Part shown: one piece after another, positions 22,850-31,070 of the stretch | How positions within the stretch are numbered: the first letter of the stretch is position 1 | How the letters are laid out: the number at the start of each line of letters is the position of its first letter | NCBI RefSeq assembly: GCF_020360975.1 | Contig: NW_025408688.1 | Span: 310,001 to 374,000 of the forward strand | Direction of reading: 5' to 3' | From: Hirsutella rhossiliensis | Taxonomy: Eukaryota; Ascomycota; Sordariomycetes; Hypocreales; Ophiocordycipitaceae | DNA: 64,000 bases | The notes under the pieces: generated by a model | What the model was told of the DNA's origin: nothing | The model's database searches: none | What the model saw: the letters and a program-made list of their open reading frames with translations, nothing else | Made by a program: the position numbers and the translations under genes

Positions 22850-23217
22850 TCGCAGGGCCTGGCGCCCTCCCGCGGACTCCTCCCCCTTCGGCTTCAACTT
22901 CGGCTTCAGCCGGCCAGATTACCCCGCCGCAGAAGCGTCCCTATCCTGAGTCTGCCGACACGCCGACCAAGAGGCCCCGCGTGCTGCGGCGTGCCCTGAA
23001 CCCTTCCTCGTCGGCCGACGATGGAAGGTCTGCCACTCAACCATTCTCCATTTCAGCTGCCTCCTCTTCTTCCGAGACGGAAACAACCAACCAGCGTCCT
23101 GCCTCCGGGAACGCTTCAGGGCCTGCACTTGATTCGATTGTCGCATGCCCATCAGAAGCACCCGCCCGACCACATCGAGGTCGGCATCCAAGCAAGAAGC
23201 TTGTGGAAATGGAATAA
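22850..23217 (+). pseudogene. Helitron H3 accessory gene, 3' end
   Basis: The plus-strand frame contains PPQKRPYPESADTPTKRPR, FSISAASSSSETETTNQRP and ends PSKKLVEME at 23217. It matches the last 100 residues of the accessory protein of H2 (58782-59090), including the KRPxPExADTPTKxPR motif that looks like a bipartite nuclear localisation signal. Everything N-terminal of this is deleted. The function is unknown; see the H1 and H2 entries. Confidence 0.75.
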
Positions 23218-23342
23218 CTACATCACCTATTAGTTTCTCGCAATATATCCAACCAAGATGGAACTTGGGGTAGTGGAATAACTACATCGCATAAAGTTTT
23301 GTGCAATATTCTCAGCGGATAGAACAGTCCAATATCCCAAGC

Positions 23343-23696
23343 CTACTCGTCAGCGGAAATGTGAACCCAGCTACTACCTATGTAGCAACACTCCATCCAC
23401 AACTTCTGGTGCCGTCCCGCTTTGCTTCCAGACTCTTCGCGTCTGTCGTCCTTCCCTCGGCACGCATGCCTTTGTGTGCTACTGCATAACATTCTAGCAT
23501 GGCTCTTCACTCCCACCTTTGTTCCGCATATTTTACACAACCTAACCTCCGTGCAGCAACTACTGCCGGTACGTCCCAAAATTTCCTCACGCATCCCAGC
23601 TTCATTACCTGCATCATCACTTGCATTTCCTGCCTCATCTTGAACTTGCACTCTTTTCCACCATGTTAACTCCAACCTCAAACTTTCGTTCCTCAA
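23343..23696 (-). pseudogene. Helitron H3 MYND-finger gene fragment
   Basis: On the minus strand: NASDDAGNEAGMREEILGRTG, then TEVRLCKICGTKVGV. This matches LGRTGCTEVTLCKVCGTTAGV in the H2 MYND gene at 58440-58500. The second half of the finger is degraded, but the nucleotide match continues through AAAGGCATGCGTGCCGAG, which encodes the end of the finger in H2. The gene converges on the accessory gene, 125 bp away, as in H2. It is a decayed copy. Confidence 0.75.
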
Positions 23697-23720
23697 GGCT
23701 CTTTGCGCAACCCCTGATGG

Positions 23721-24228
23721 GTTGCCTCACCTGTTGGTCAAGTTGGTCAGATTAAGGCCAAAATCGGGCGTCCCAGAATGAGCTTGACGTCCAATCACAT
23801 CCCTCAAGGTTGGATGATTGGAAGCCGGTGGCTTGCTTCATCAAGACTAGTCGAGCGGTAAAATTCAGTGATCGTGAAGCGGTCTGGCGATTGGAGAGCG
23901 CAATAAATATTGCACATCTGATCTGCTTTTACCCTGTCGCGTCTGTTTCGTGTTTGTCGGCGGGGGGCAAGGTGAACTGAGAAAAGGCTTCAACGTCAAG
24001 TTCTGCCTAGCAGAGAGTATGGGAAGTGTGACCAGATGCTACCCTAAAGACATGAGATGAAAGCTACGCAGAGGCTCGTTCTGCCCTGGCAACACTTTGA
24101 TATCTCGTAAGAGCTAGATGGTTTGTAAAATTGAGCAAGAACGCATCCCGCCGTTTAATCAGCGATTGACTCGTTGTAAGTAGGCCAGGAATTACGTTAA
24201 TGGTCAAACGTCCAAGTTTAGACAAGTC
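23721..24228. other. Gene-free stretch
   Basis: No supported gene. A hairpin GCAACCCCTGATGGGTTGC (7 bp stem) lies at 23707-23725 on its left edge. The remainder is unremarkable unique-looking sequence. Confidence 0.5.
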
Positions 24229-24475
24229 ACACTCGTCACACTGATGGTGACACTGATAGTGCGCGACGCTCGCACTGAACTATGGGGCAGTTTGACGGGA
24301 GCCGCACTGAACCAGCAGTGTGGCGGGGGGAAGCCTCACTGAACCAGCAGTGTGGAGGGGGAGGCCTCACTGGACCAGCAGTGCGTTGCCAAACGGTTAC
24401 ACTGCACTGGCAGTGTGCTGACTAAGCAGTGCAAACTGCAGTGTGCACTAATAGTGCAGACCGTTTAGCGCACTA
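24229..24475. repeat. CACTG...CAGTG palindrome array
   Basis: The sequence is dense in CACTG and its complement CAGTG. CACTGAACCAGCAGTG occurs at 24305-24320 and 24337-24352, CACTGGACCAGCAGTG at 24368-24383 and CACTGCACTGGCAGTG at 24400-24415. The first three sit in a 31-32 bp tandem repeat with a G-rich spacer. Further single CACTG and GCAGTG sites flank them. Such clustered short palindromes resemble transposase-binding subterminal repeats, but no transposase was linked to them. Confidence 0.8.
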
Positions 24476-24621
24476 TTAGGAGCGCTGGACATATATCCGT
24501 CTTCATCTCGGCCCACACCTGGCGAAGTGGCACGCTGTCTCGAGAGCTGATCGCCCGGACCATCTAACAAGGAGACGACTCTAGCTGCAAAGTTCCCGGA
24601 GCCCTTTTCTACGCGCAAGGC
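24476..24621. other. Degraded upstream part of Helitron helicase tail
   Basis: Bases from about 24570 encode KFPEPFSTRK in a frame shifted by one from the next feature, matching the position just before the GMPVVV motif of Helitron helicases. Nothing else is seen. Confidence 0.4.
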
Positions 24622-25233
24622 ATGCCTGTCGTTGTGAACAAGAACATCTATATTGGTCTAAAGGTGGTGAATGGAGCAGAGTTTGCCGCTGCGGACGTCA
24701 TCCCCGACCCTAGATACCCAGGCTACCACCTTGCAGACGACGTCACTGTCCACTTCGGACCACCGTTAGGTATACTACTTCAGTCAAAAGAGACAGACGA
24801 CTTGGCTATCCCCGCCCTCCCACCGGGAACAGTACTCATCCGGCCCATGTCACAGACCCTCGACCCGACCAATTCCCATTTCAGGTTCTTGTCGGCGAGA
24901 TGTACGCGACGCGGATTACCCGTTGCACCGGCATTTGTCCTTACTGACTACAAGGCCCAAGGGAAAACATTCCTGGAAGTACTCTTGGAGCTGCGAGGAA
25001 ATCGCGTAATAAACGGTGAGCCTTCCAAATGCGATTTTACCAGTCTTTATGTACAACTATCTAGGTGTACAACGCTTCAAGGTATCAAACTTCTCAGTCC
25101 CATACGACCCCAGGATTTCATCGGCAACAGGCTGGATCAGGCTATAATTGATGGAATGCAGAGACTCAAGGAACTGGCTTTAGAAACGAGACGGGCATAC
25201 GATTCAAGGCAGCGATACGCAGAAGCAGCGTGA
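24622..25233 (+). pseudogene. PIF1-like Helitron helicase, C-terminal remnant (H4)
   Basis: The frame starts MPVVVNKNIYIGLKVVNGAE and runs 203 codons. It contains the C-terminal helicase motifs FVLTDYKAQGKTFLEVLLEL and TSLYVQLSRCTTLQGIKLL, which correspond to the TDYKVQGRT and LYVQLSRCRTLDG motifs of Helitron H1 at about 56937 and 57045. The sequence is clearly more distant from H1 than H2 and H3 are, so it represents another Helitron family. The Rep part and the ATPase motifs are absent. In a complete element this domain unwinds DNA during rolling-circle transposition. Confidence 0.82.
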
Positions 25234-25477
25234 GAGATTACTCTGATGATATATCAGCTTCAAGGCTCATGAAGGGTTGAGTAAGGTAGAGAGTGTGTGC
25301 TATACATGCTTAGATAAATTTATTACCCCTTGGCTGGGCCCTCGGCGGGCCGCCTTAGGAGTAACGTAGGCGGCCAATTTAGTGGTAACCTCAGACATGC
25401 CTTCTCCCCTGCAACCCCGGCCCAACTCCAGTTCCGTTCCTCAAGGCATTGGCGGGCCCTGGAAGGGGCCGGTCACC
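25234..25477. other. Gene-free stretch after Helitron remnant
   Basis: No supported gene. It ends in a GC-rich segment leading into sequence shared with the LINE 5' flank. Confidence 0.45.
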
Positions 25478-25560
25478 TGTGCGGTATCGGCGCTCCTGCG
25501 CCACCAAGCCACACTACTCCACTTTTTGATGTGCACATAGCGTAACCTGTTGTGCATATA
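25478..25560 (-). repeat. Block shared with LINE copy 1 5' flank
   Basis: This block, from GGTATCGGCGCTCCTGCGCC to CTGTTGTGCATATA, is the reverse complement of about 19332-19410 with only a few mismatches. It therefore lies outside the 5' end of both LINE copies. It may be a preferred target or a remnant of the element into which both inserted. Confidence 0.75.
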
Positions 25561-25744
25561 CAACTCTCCCCTGTAAAAATTCTTCTCTTCTGCGGGCTGT
25601 TAGCAGCCTGTTAGTGGATAATTATTTTCAGGTCACCCGACCATGCTTCTGCCTCTCTAGCCCTAACGGGGCTCTAGCAAGCACCAAAAGGCAGACTTTG
25701 GAGAGTTCGTCTCCTCTTGGGAAGCTGGTCTCGAATAACGGCAT
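25561..25744. other. Gene-free leader of LINE copy 2
   Basis: No supported gene; no clear similarity to the coding part of LINE copy 1 was recognised. Confidence 0.35.
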
Positions 25745-25995
25745 GCCTCACGCTGCCTCGCCTTCTGCCGCCTTTACTGGCTGGCCTCGACTTCTGCCGC
25801 ATCGCGGCCCCGACCTTTTCTGCCGCCTCGCGGCCCGACTTCTTCTCGCCCTTCCTGGCACGCCTCGCGCTGCCTCGCACCCTCTGCCGCCTTTACCGGC
25901 TGGCCTCGCCTTCTGCCGCCTTGCGGCCTGACTCCTTCTGCCGTCTCGCGGCCCCGACCTTGCTGCCTTGCGGCCTGCTGCCGCCCAGCGGCCAC
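25745..25995 (+). repeat. GC-rich degenerate minisatellite
   Basis: The motif CTTCTGCCGCCTTGCGGCC and variants (CTCGCGGCC, ATCGCGGCC, CTTTACTGGC) recurs about nine times in 250 bp, with spacers such as TGGCCTCGA or CCGACC. It sits just before the LINE 3' coding remnant of copy 2 and is absent at that place in copy 1. Confidence 0.75.
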
Positions 25996-25998
25996 GAC

Positions 25999-26583
25999 TT
26001 CCTCTGGACTGGTGGGCCGCGGGGCCCTGAGGAGCTACAAGAGCCTAGAGCTCAAGGCCTCACCCGGTGCCCCCGGAGCTGCACACCAATCGACAACACC
26101 TCCACCACCTGCTTGCTACGAGGAGTAGGCACGGGGACTTCGCCGACTGTCATGACCACGAAGTGGCCCGGATCGAACGCTCCTGCGGGAGAAGACAATC
26201 GCCATCGGGGCGAACCCCGACTAACATTGCTACACTCTCTGCTCCTTTTCTTTTCTTTTCTTTCTGCCCCGTAGGCCCTCCTCGAGGGGCTTGCGGCCGG
26301 CCCATGACTTCGTGGGCTTTCTCAGTCACCCGGCCTCGGCCAAAGACTGACTACTATTACGGCTTCACTGCCGTGCCTGGAACCCGCTGACGGGGAAGGG
26401 CCCGGATTTCCGACCGGCCTCAGAGCCTCAGAATTGCTAGATGGAGTGGTTAGGTGCTACACACGGTCCTTAGTCCAGGTACTCGGGATATTCTATGTAT
26501 CTAGTCTTCTCTAGCCTAGCACGTCTTTTGCCCTTATAGGGATGTCCCAGACGGTAATCAATACTACTACTACTACTACTACT
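25999..26583 (+). mobile_element. Truncated LINE copy 2
   Basis: The match to copy 1 begins near TTCCTCTGGACTGGTGGG and includes GAGCTACAAGAGCCTAGAGC, the ORF2 C-terminal zinc-like region (HGDFADCH, RIERSCGRRQSPS) and the 3' UTR, and ends with seven ACT units at 26563-26583. The region after the zinc-like motif differs from copy 1. Only the last tenth of the element is kept. CTGTTGTGCATATA lies on both sides (25547-25560 and 26582-26595). Confidence 0.82.
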
Positions 26584-26701
26584 GTTGTGCATATAACTAG
26601 TCCTCGTGGGGCTTAAGGTGTTACGCATTAATGTATTGAAATGTCAGTAGCTTTTACGTCTAGGCCCTATAGGAGAAATCCTCCGGGTGAAATACACATA
26701 C

Positions 26702-26895
26702 TGTCGGTAGGTCTCTACACAGGCCTGCGTGCAAATCGCAATGGTATGTGTAATCGTTGATGTCTGTTCTAGAAAGGGGGAAGAGGGGGCAAAGGGCACG
26801 GAGCTAGCTATGTGTCCTCCGCTATCCTCAACTGCACACGTGAGAGCGCACGTGACCTATCTAGATGGGTACAATGGATTACTACAATTCCCACA
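26702..26895 (-). repeat. 3' LTR of the Gag-only element
   Basis: 194 bp from TGTCGGTAGGTC to ATTCCCACA, identical to 29847-30040 as far as I could compare by eye. Confidence 0.92.
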
Positions 26896-27253
26896 CTGGC
26901 AACTTTTCTTTTGTGGTTGCAATCGCTGTAACGAGCAGGGAAAGAGAGGGAGAGACCAGCTGCAGTGGTGGCAAAATGTCAACAGGCCCAAAAAGTGGGG
27001 CCATAATGAAAAGAGGGGAAAAGAGTGTATTGGGGTCAAAGAGGTGAACAGTCGAAGAAGATTTGGAAGACTTGTCGGTGACAGGAACTGTTTGATTGTG
27101 TATACCTTGAACGTAGCGCTGATGCTTGAACGTAGCGCTGGTGCTAATCAAATGCGTTGGAGTCAACCGTTGTACTTGTGGTCATCGAGGTCTTTGGCTT
27201 GGCTCGAAATTGTGCTTCCTCGAGCTTTTCTTCTTTGTGGGCATATGGCTCCT

Positions 27254-27951
27254 CTAGGGACTACAGGCACATATTGTTATTTGCTCTTGTGTGCCGGCCG
27301 GTCCTCGAGGCTCCGTGTGCTGCGGGCTGGGGCTTGTTCTTTGATCCGGGCGGGCGTCCTCTCTTGTGGGGTGCGGGGGTTTCATGCCGGTCTGGGGGGT
27401 TCTTCTTCTTCCTGGGTAGGGGTCTGAAGGATGTGGAACGTGATCCTTCCGACTGGTGTTTTGAGGGCGATGGAACCAATCGAGTGAGTGGCTTCGCCGT
27501 GTCCAAATGTGATGGTAGCCTGGCCGGAGGTTGAGCTGTCTAGGGCTACAGAGGGTCTTCTCGTTGTAGAGCAATGTACTGAGAGTGACCGGCTGTAGAG
27601 ACTTTTGCTGCACCTGTGTCAATCATGATGCCTGGGAAATTGTCCACTGAATATTGATCTTCAATGACGAATTGCTAGGCGGGAACAATGGTTTGATCCG
27701 TCCGGTAGACTTCTCCATTGTCTAGGGTGATTGTTGGTGCCATTGTCAGGTTCTTCCCATATGTCGTCGGTAGTGAGTTCATCAAGCTCATGACCTTCGT
27801 AGTCTATAAGATAGGCTATGAAGTTTGGAGGTTGTATGCCTGTGAATTGACAATGTGCGACATATTGGTCCTTGGCCTCTTGTCGTTCTTCTGCAGAGTG
27901 TTTGGTTGACCAGCAACCTTCTTGTCCACAAACAAAGCACTTTTGGTCCAA
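27254..27951 (-). pseudogene. Zinc knuckle and protease remnant of the Gag-only element
   Basis: The frame starting at 27951 has MDQKCFVCGQEGCWSTKHS, a CCHH/CCHC-type knuckle continuing the Gag above. Near 27660-27600 another frame reads FPGIMIDTGAAKVSTAG, an aspartic-protease active site of the kind found in fungal Copia Pol (D-T-G). After it, a proline-rich tail follows and coding ends near 27254. No integrase or RT motif can be found between here and the LTR, so Pol is truncated after the protease. The protease would cleave Gag if expressed. Confidence 0.7.
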
Positions 27952-28704
27952 TTGCGATTGGTGTGGCTAGGGTGTAGTTGCTATGGCTTGAGGGCCTGTA
28001 GCTTCCACGGTTGTAGCCTTGTCCATATCCGCGATTGGGTCGTTGTCCTGAGTATCCGTATCTTCCTCGTACGCGGTTGTTATGGTATCGGCGATCGAGG
28101 TAGTACTGATTGTTCGGATTCGTTGGTCCAAATGATCCGTCAGGGCTTTGCAAATACTGAGGGTTTGTCTGTCGGGCAAGGTGGGTCTCAACGGAAGATC
28201 GTAGATCTGCAAAGAGGGTCTCGATCTTTGCTGCAGGTTTGAAGAGGGCGTGTTCAAGTTCGGGTACACCACGGCATGCGATGATAAGCGTAGTACGCAG
28301 TGGAATGTTTCCTGCGTAGTCAGGGCCAAGGCTCTCTGACAGAGTTGTAGCTTATCGAAGAGTAGTTGAAGGACTTCGTGGAGGGATTTGGAAGCATCTT
28401 GGGCACGAATCGAGTTGAAAGTGGTTGTGGTCCAATCTGTATAGTAATGGACATGGTTAACTTCCGTGTCAAAGTGTTGTTTGATGCTGTCGTATGCCTT
28501 CCTAAACGTGGTAGTCCATTCGATCTTGTCAATGTAGAACGTTTGTGCTCTTCCATCAAGGATCCGGGGAAAGAGTGCGTGAAATTGTGACGGTTTCACT
28601 TGGATGTTGTAGCAGATACTCATGAAGATTCGGAGTTTCTCATCGAGGAGGTCGTACGGCTCTCCTGTGTAGTTCTGGTCCTTATCCCAGAGCTTCATGA
28701 ACAT
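27788..28704 (-). pseudogene. Gag central part of the Gag-only element
   Basis: The frame MFMKLWDKDQNYTGEPYDLL at 28704 is a Copia-type Gag capsid: FMSICYNIQVKPSQFHALFP, AQTFYIDKIEWTTTFRKAYD and HYYTDWTTTTFNS. It is followed by an Arg/Gly/Tyr-rich segment (RGRYGYSGQRPNRGYGQGYN) in a shifted frame, then the knuckle. Frameshifts lie near 28150 and 27950. Confidence 0.75.
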
Positions 28705-28989
28705 ATATTGGGTATCTGCGTCAACAGTGGCATTCGGGTATCATCCGGGGAAGTTTTGTATATGCGTCGAGATGCATATGCTCGGACGGAGGTTTAGGTG
28801 GGGTTTGGGCGGATTGGACGAGTTCGGGTGCTTGAAGTGGTGGGTTGTCGGATGGGCTGTACGAGAGTTCAAGTTAGGTGCATCTTGGGTCAGATCGGAA
28901 GTCGTGGAGGTGATGTTGTTATCGGTAGTGCCTCAGTGATGGGTTCCTGGGCAGGTGGCTTCGTTAAGGTCTTAATGGGCTGTTGTTCG

Positions 28990-29760
28990 TTAAGACTGTA
29001 ACGGTGTTGCTACCGGTGGCGATTGGGGTTCTCGGGGAGAAGTTAGGGCATTTGATCCTGTTGCTCGTAACTTATAAGCGGTCGTCCCAATGTCAAAATC
29101 CATCTCCATGTACTCTCGTTCTGGCCATGCAGGTCGGTCCTCCACAGTTTGCAACATGATGAATTGGGGTGCAAAAGGGCCATTTTTCCGTCCTGTATAG
29201 ATGCCACGTCTCCTTAGAAGTAATCTAAGGGCTCTCTTGTAGTCCATATGTACCCGGTTCCATATGTCTTGGTTCCAGCCTTCGAAGTGTTGTTGGAAGT
29301 GGTCAAGGATGTCGTCTCCTTCTAGGCGTTCGAATTGGGCATTGGACATGAACCTAGCGGCGTACGTCGTAACTGCGATCTCATCTTCCTCGTCAGGTTT
29401 GATGTCTTGTCCCCAAAGGGTAACATCAACTTTATCGAATACGGATGTCTGGATAGCTAGTCCTTGCATCCGTTCGCTCAATTGTTCGAGCTGAGCGCTC
29501 TCGTTCGGAGTCGTAGCTCGGTCGGTCGGGTCATCGTTGATCAAGTGAATGAGACGATGGAGTCGTATCTGGCTGTCGAAATACGTCTTTGTCGGGTCTA
29601 GTAACAACTGTTGATCGATGCCTTGCAGCCGATAATAGAAGTCGCTAGGCGATGTGGTCGCACTACTAATCGATGCCTTGCAGCCGATTAATAGCTTGGT
29701 AGGTTCTCCCAGATGCCTGGCAGCCTGAGATAGCCACTTAGCACAAATAACCTTCCTCAA
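28990..29760 (-). CDS. Gag N-terminal ORF of the Gag-only element
   Basis: An open frame of 256 codons starts near 29760 just inside the 5' LTR, with RRRGIYTGRKNGPFAPQFIM and AVTTYAARFMSNAQFERLEG. It has no recognised catalytic motif and precedes the capsid ORF; about 285 bases separate the two. It may be the N-terminal domain of Gag or a separate product. The 5' part contains copies of an 18 bp repeat (29616, 29671, 29762), so the first codons may be part of the leader instead. Confidence 0.55.
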   Translation of the reverse strand: MRKVICAKWLSQAARHLGEPTKLLIGCKASISSATTSPSDFYYRLQGIDQQLLLDPTKTYFDSQIRLHRLIHLINDDPTDRATTPNESAQLEQLSERMQGLAIQTSVFDKVDVTLWGQDIKPDEEDEIAVTTYAARFMSNAQFERLEGDDILDHFQQHFEGWNQDIWNRVHMDYKRALRLLLRRRGIYTGRKNGPFAPQFIMLQTVEDRPAWPEREYMEMDFDIGTTAYKLRATGSNALTSPREPQSPPVATPLQS

Positions 29761-29779
29761 CCGATGCCTTGCAGCCGAT
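29616..29779. repeat. 18 bp repeat CGATGCCTTGCAGCCGAT, three copies
   Basis: Exact copies lie at 29616-29633, 29671-29688 and 29762-29779, with a degenerate one (GATGCCTGGCAGCCTGA) near 29710. They lie in the leader next to the 5' LTR, where a dimerisation or packaging signal would be expected. Confidence 0.85.
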
Positions 29780-29846
29780 CTTGAAGGTTAGCGATTTGTC
29801 TCTTCTTCCTAGCTGTCTGTGATCGACCAAGTCGACCACTGATCAG

Positions 29847-30040
29847 TGTCGGTAGGTCTCTACACAGGCCTGCGTGCAAATCGCAATGGTATGTGTAATC
29901 GTTGATGTCTGTTCTAGAAAGGGGGAAGAGGGGGCAAAGGGCACGGAGCTAGCTATGTGTCCTCCGCTATCCTCAACTGCACACGTGAGAGCGCACGTGA
30001 CCTATCTAGATGGGTACAATGGATTACTACAATTCCCACA
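29847..30040 (-). repeat. 5' LTR of the Gag-only element
   Basis: 194 bp, identical in length and, by eye, in sequence to 26702-26895; followed by CATAC at 30041-30045. Confidence 0.92.
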
Positions 30041-30045
30041 CATAC

Positions 30046-30533
30046 TGTCGGGAGGTCTGTACTGCAGTAACGCAATGGGTTGTATTCAAGATGTCTAGCT
30101 AGGAAGGGAGGAAAGGGAATGAGGGGGCACACTACGTGCCCTTTATACACGGATCCCCGAGGTCCATACACGTGACGCTAAGGGTCACGTGTGCGTGTGT
30201 GCGCACCTCCCTTACAATCCTACTATAGCTATATGCTACTGTCGGCGGACCAGGGCTGCCACGTTGGGGAGGGACCTGGAGAAGGGATCCCTGGCCTATG
30301 TAGCAGGAACGCATGAAGACTTCCTGAGTAAGGAAGGCTACCCCTTTATGCGTGGACACAGCCAGTAAAGCTCCTTACTCAGGAGGTCCCCAGAAGGCCC
30401 TAAGACCTCTTGTATAAATAGCCCCTTCAGACTGCCCCTTTAGAGAGAGAACATGCATCTTGAACCTAGCTGTGTGACCCCCTTATTCCGATGTGTATTG
30501 ACATAACATTTCACCGACAGCTACATTCCCACA
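30046..30533 (-). repeat. Related LTR split by a solo LTR
   Basis: 30046-30239 begins TGTCGGGAGGTCTGTAC, a diverged relative of the 194 bp LTR, and resumes at 30525 with ATTCCCACA. The break is filled by the 280 bp solo LTR. Right of 30533 the text CTGGCAAATCTTCTTTT parallels the sequence just inside the Gag-only element (CTGGCAACTTTTCTTTT), so this is the LTR of a second, older copy. Confidence 0.78.
30240..30519. mobile_element. Solo LTR with GCTAC target duplication
   Basis: 280 bp from TGTCGGCGGACC to TTTCACCGACA, with inverted ends TGTCGG/CCGACA. GCTAC stands at 30235-30239 and again at 30520-30524. A TATA-like TATAAATAG lies near 30413. A full element inserted here and recombined out. 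Confidence 0.87.
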
Positions 30534-30741
30534 CTGGCAAATCTTCTTTTATCGCTGCAATCGCAGCAGTAGCAGCAGGTGCGGGAGCGTAGCAGCAACC
30601 GCAAGGGTGCGACCGCAAGGGTGCGAAAAGAGTGACGGTTCGAGCGGCAGCTAGCGGGGAGGGCGTTCGACTGATCCTTCTATCCTAATCGTAAGGCTAT
30701 TCGTATCGACGAGGCGTTCGAGGGCGCGGTTAGGCGATGCC
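30534..30741. other. Remnant of the older Gag-only-type element
   Basis: The first 40 bases resemble the inside edge of the Gag-only element; then AGCAGCAGGTGCGGGAGCG and CGCAAGGGTGCGA repeats follow. No gene is seen. Confidence 0.5.
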
Positions 30742-30931
30742 TGTAACGGGCAAGCCGCTTTAACGGCGGCTGCGCCGCCTAGCTTCTAGAACCTTCCATT
30801 GGCTCGAAGCTATAAAATGCTATTGTGCTCTCATGTAGTAGATTTTCTTTCTTTCTTTCTTTCTTCTCTATCTTGATAGTAAACAGCATAGGGACTAGTT
30901 AGTTGTATCAACTCACTAGAGGCCTTTCACA
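30742..30931 (+). repeat. 5' LTR of Gypsy G3
   Basis: 190 bp, TGTAACGGGCAAGCC to GCCTTTCACA, with a (TTTC)n run near 30844-30864 and a TATAAAATGC box near 30811. Confidence 0.92.
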
Positions 30932-30945
30932 TACTATCAAGATCA

Positions 30946-31030
30946 CTGAAGACATTGAAGACACTGAAGACACCGAAGACACTGAAGACACCGAAGACAC
31001 TGAAGACACTGAAGACACTGAAGACACCAA
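30946..31030 (+). repeat. 9 bp tandem repeat GAAGACACT
   Basis: About nine units of GAAGACACT/C run between the LTR and the likely gag start. In the frame that is open upstream they would code Glu-Asp-Thr repeats. Confidence 0.88.
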
Positions 31031-31070
31031 ACTGAGTCCCGTCGAACTATTAGCGTTCAGCGAAGTCGCG

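Larger units (their letters stand above)
21950..23720 (-). mobile_element. Helitron H3, internally deleted copy
   Basis: Read on the minus strand this segment has a MYND-finger gene fragment, the 3' end of the accessory gene (opposite orientation) and a piece of the PIF1 helicase region, in the same order and orientations as Helitron H2. The accessory N-terminal part, the Rep part and the start of the helicase are missing, with a join near 22845. The helicase piece ends where the MULE region begins. Confidence 0.82.
26702..30040 (-). mobile_element. LTR element with Gag only, complete ends
   Basis: Two 194 bp LTRs that appear identical (26702-26895 and 29847-30040) flank 2.95 kb. The element is bounded by the 5 bp duplication CATAC (26697-26701 and 30041-30045). 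Coding capacity is on the minus strand: Gag, a zinc knuckle and a protease motif, with no integrase or reverse transcriptase. It resembles a non-autonomous Copia-related element that needs Pol from elsewhere. Identical LTRs imply recent insertion. Confidence 0.92.

Noticed and set aside
24229..24475. CACTG array considered as a CRISPR array
   Set aside because: Unit and spacer are both repeated, spacers are not unique, and the genome is eukaryotic.
25614..26274. Overlapping Leu/Ala/Pro-rich ORFs
   Set aside because: Produced by the GC-rich minisatellite; not conserved in LINE copy 1.
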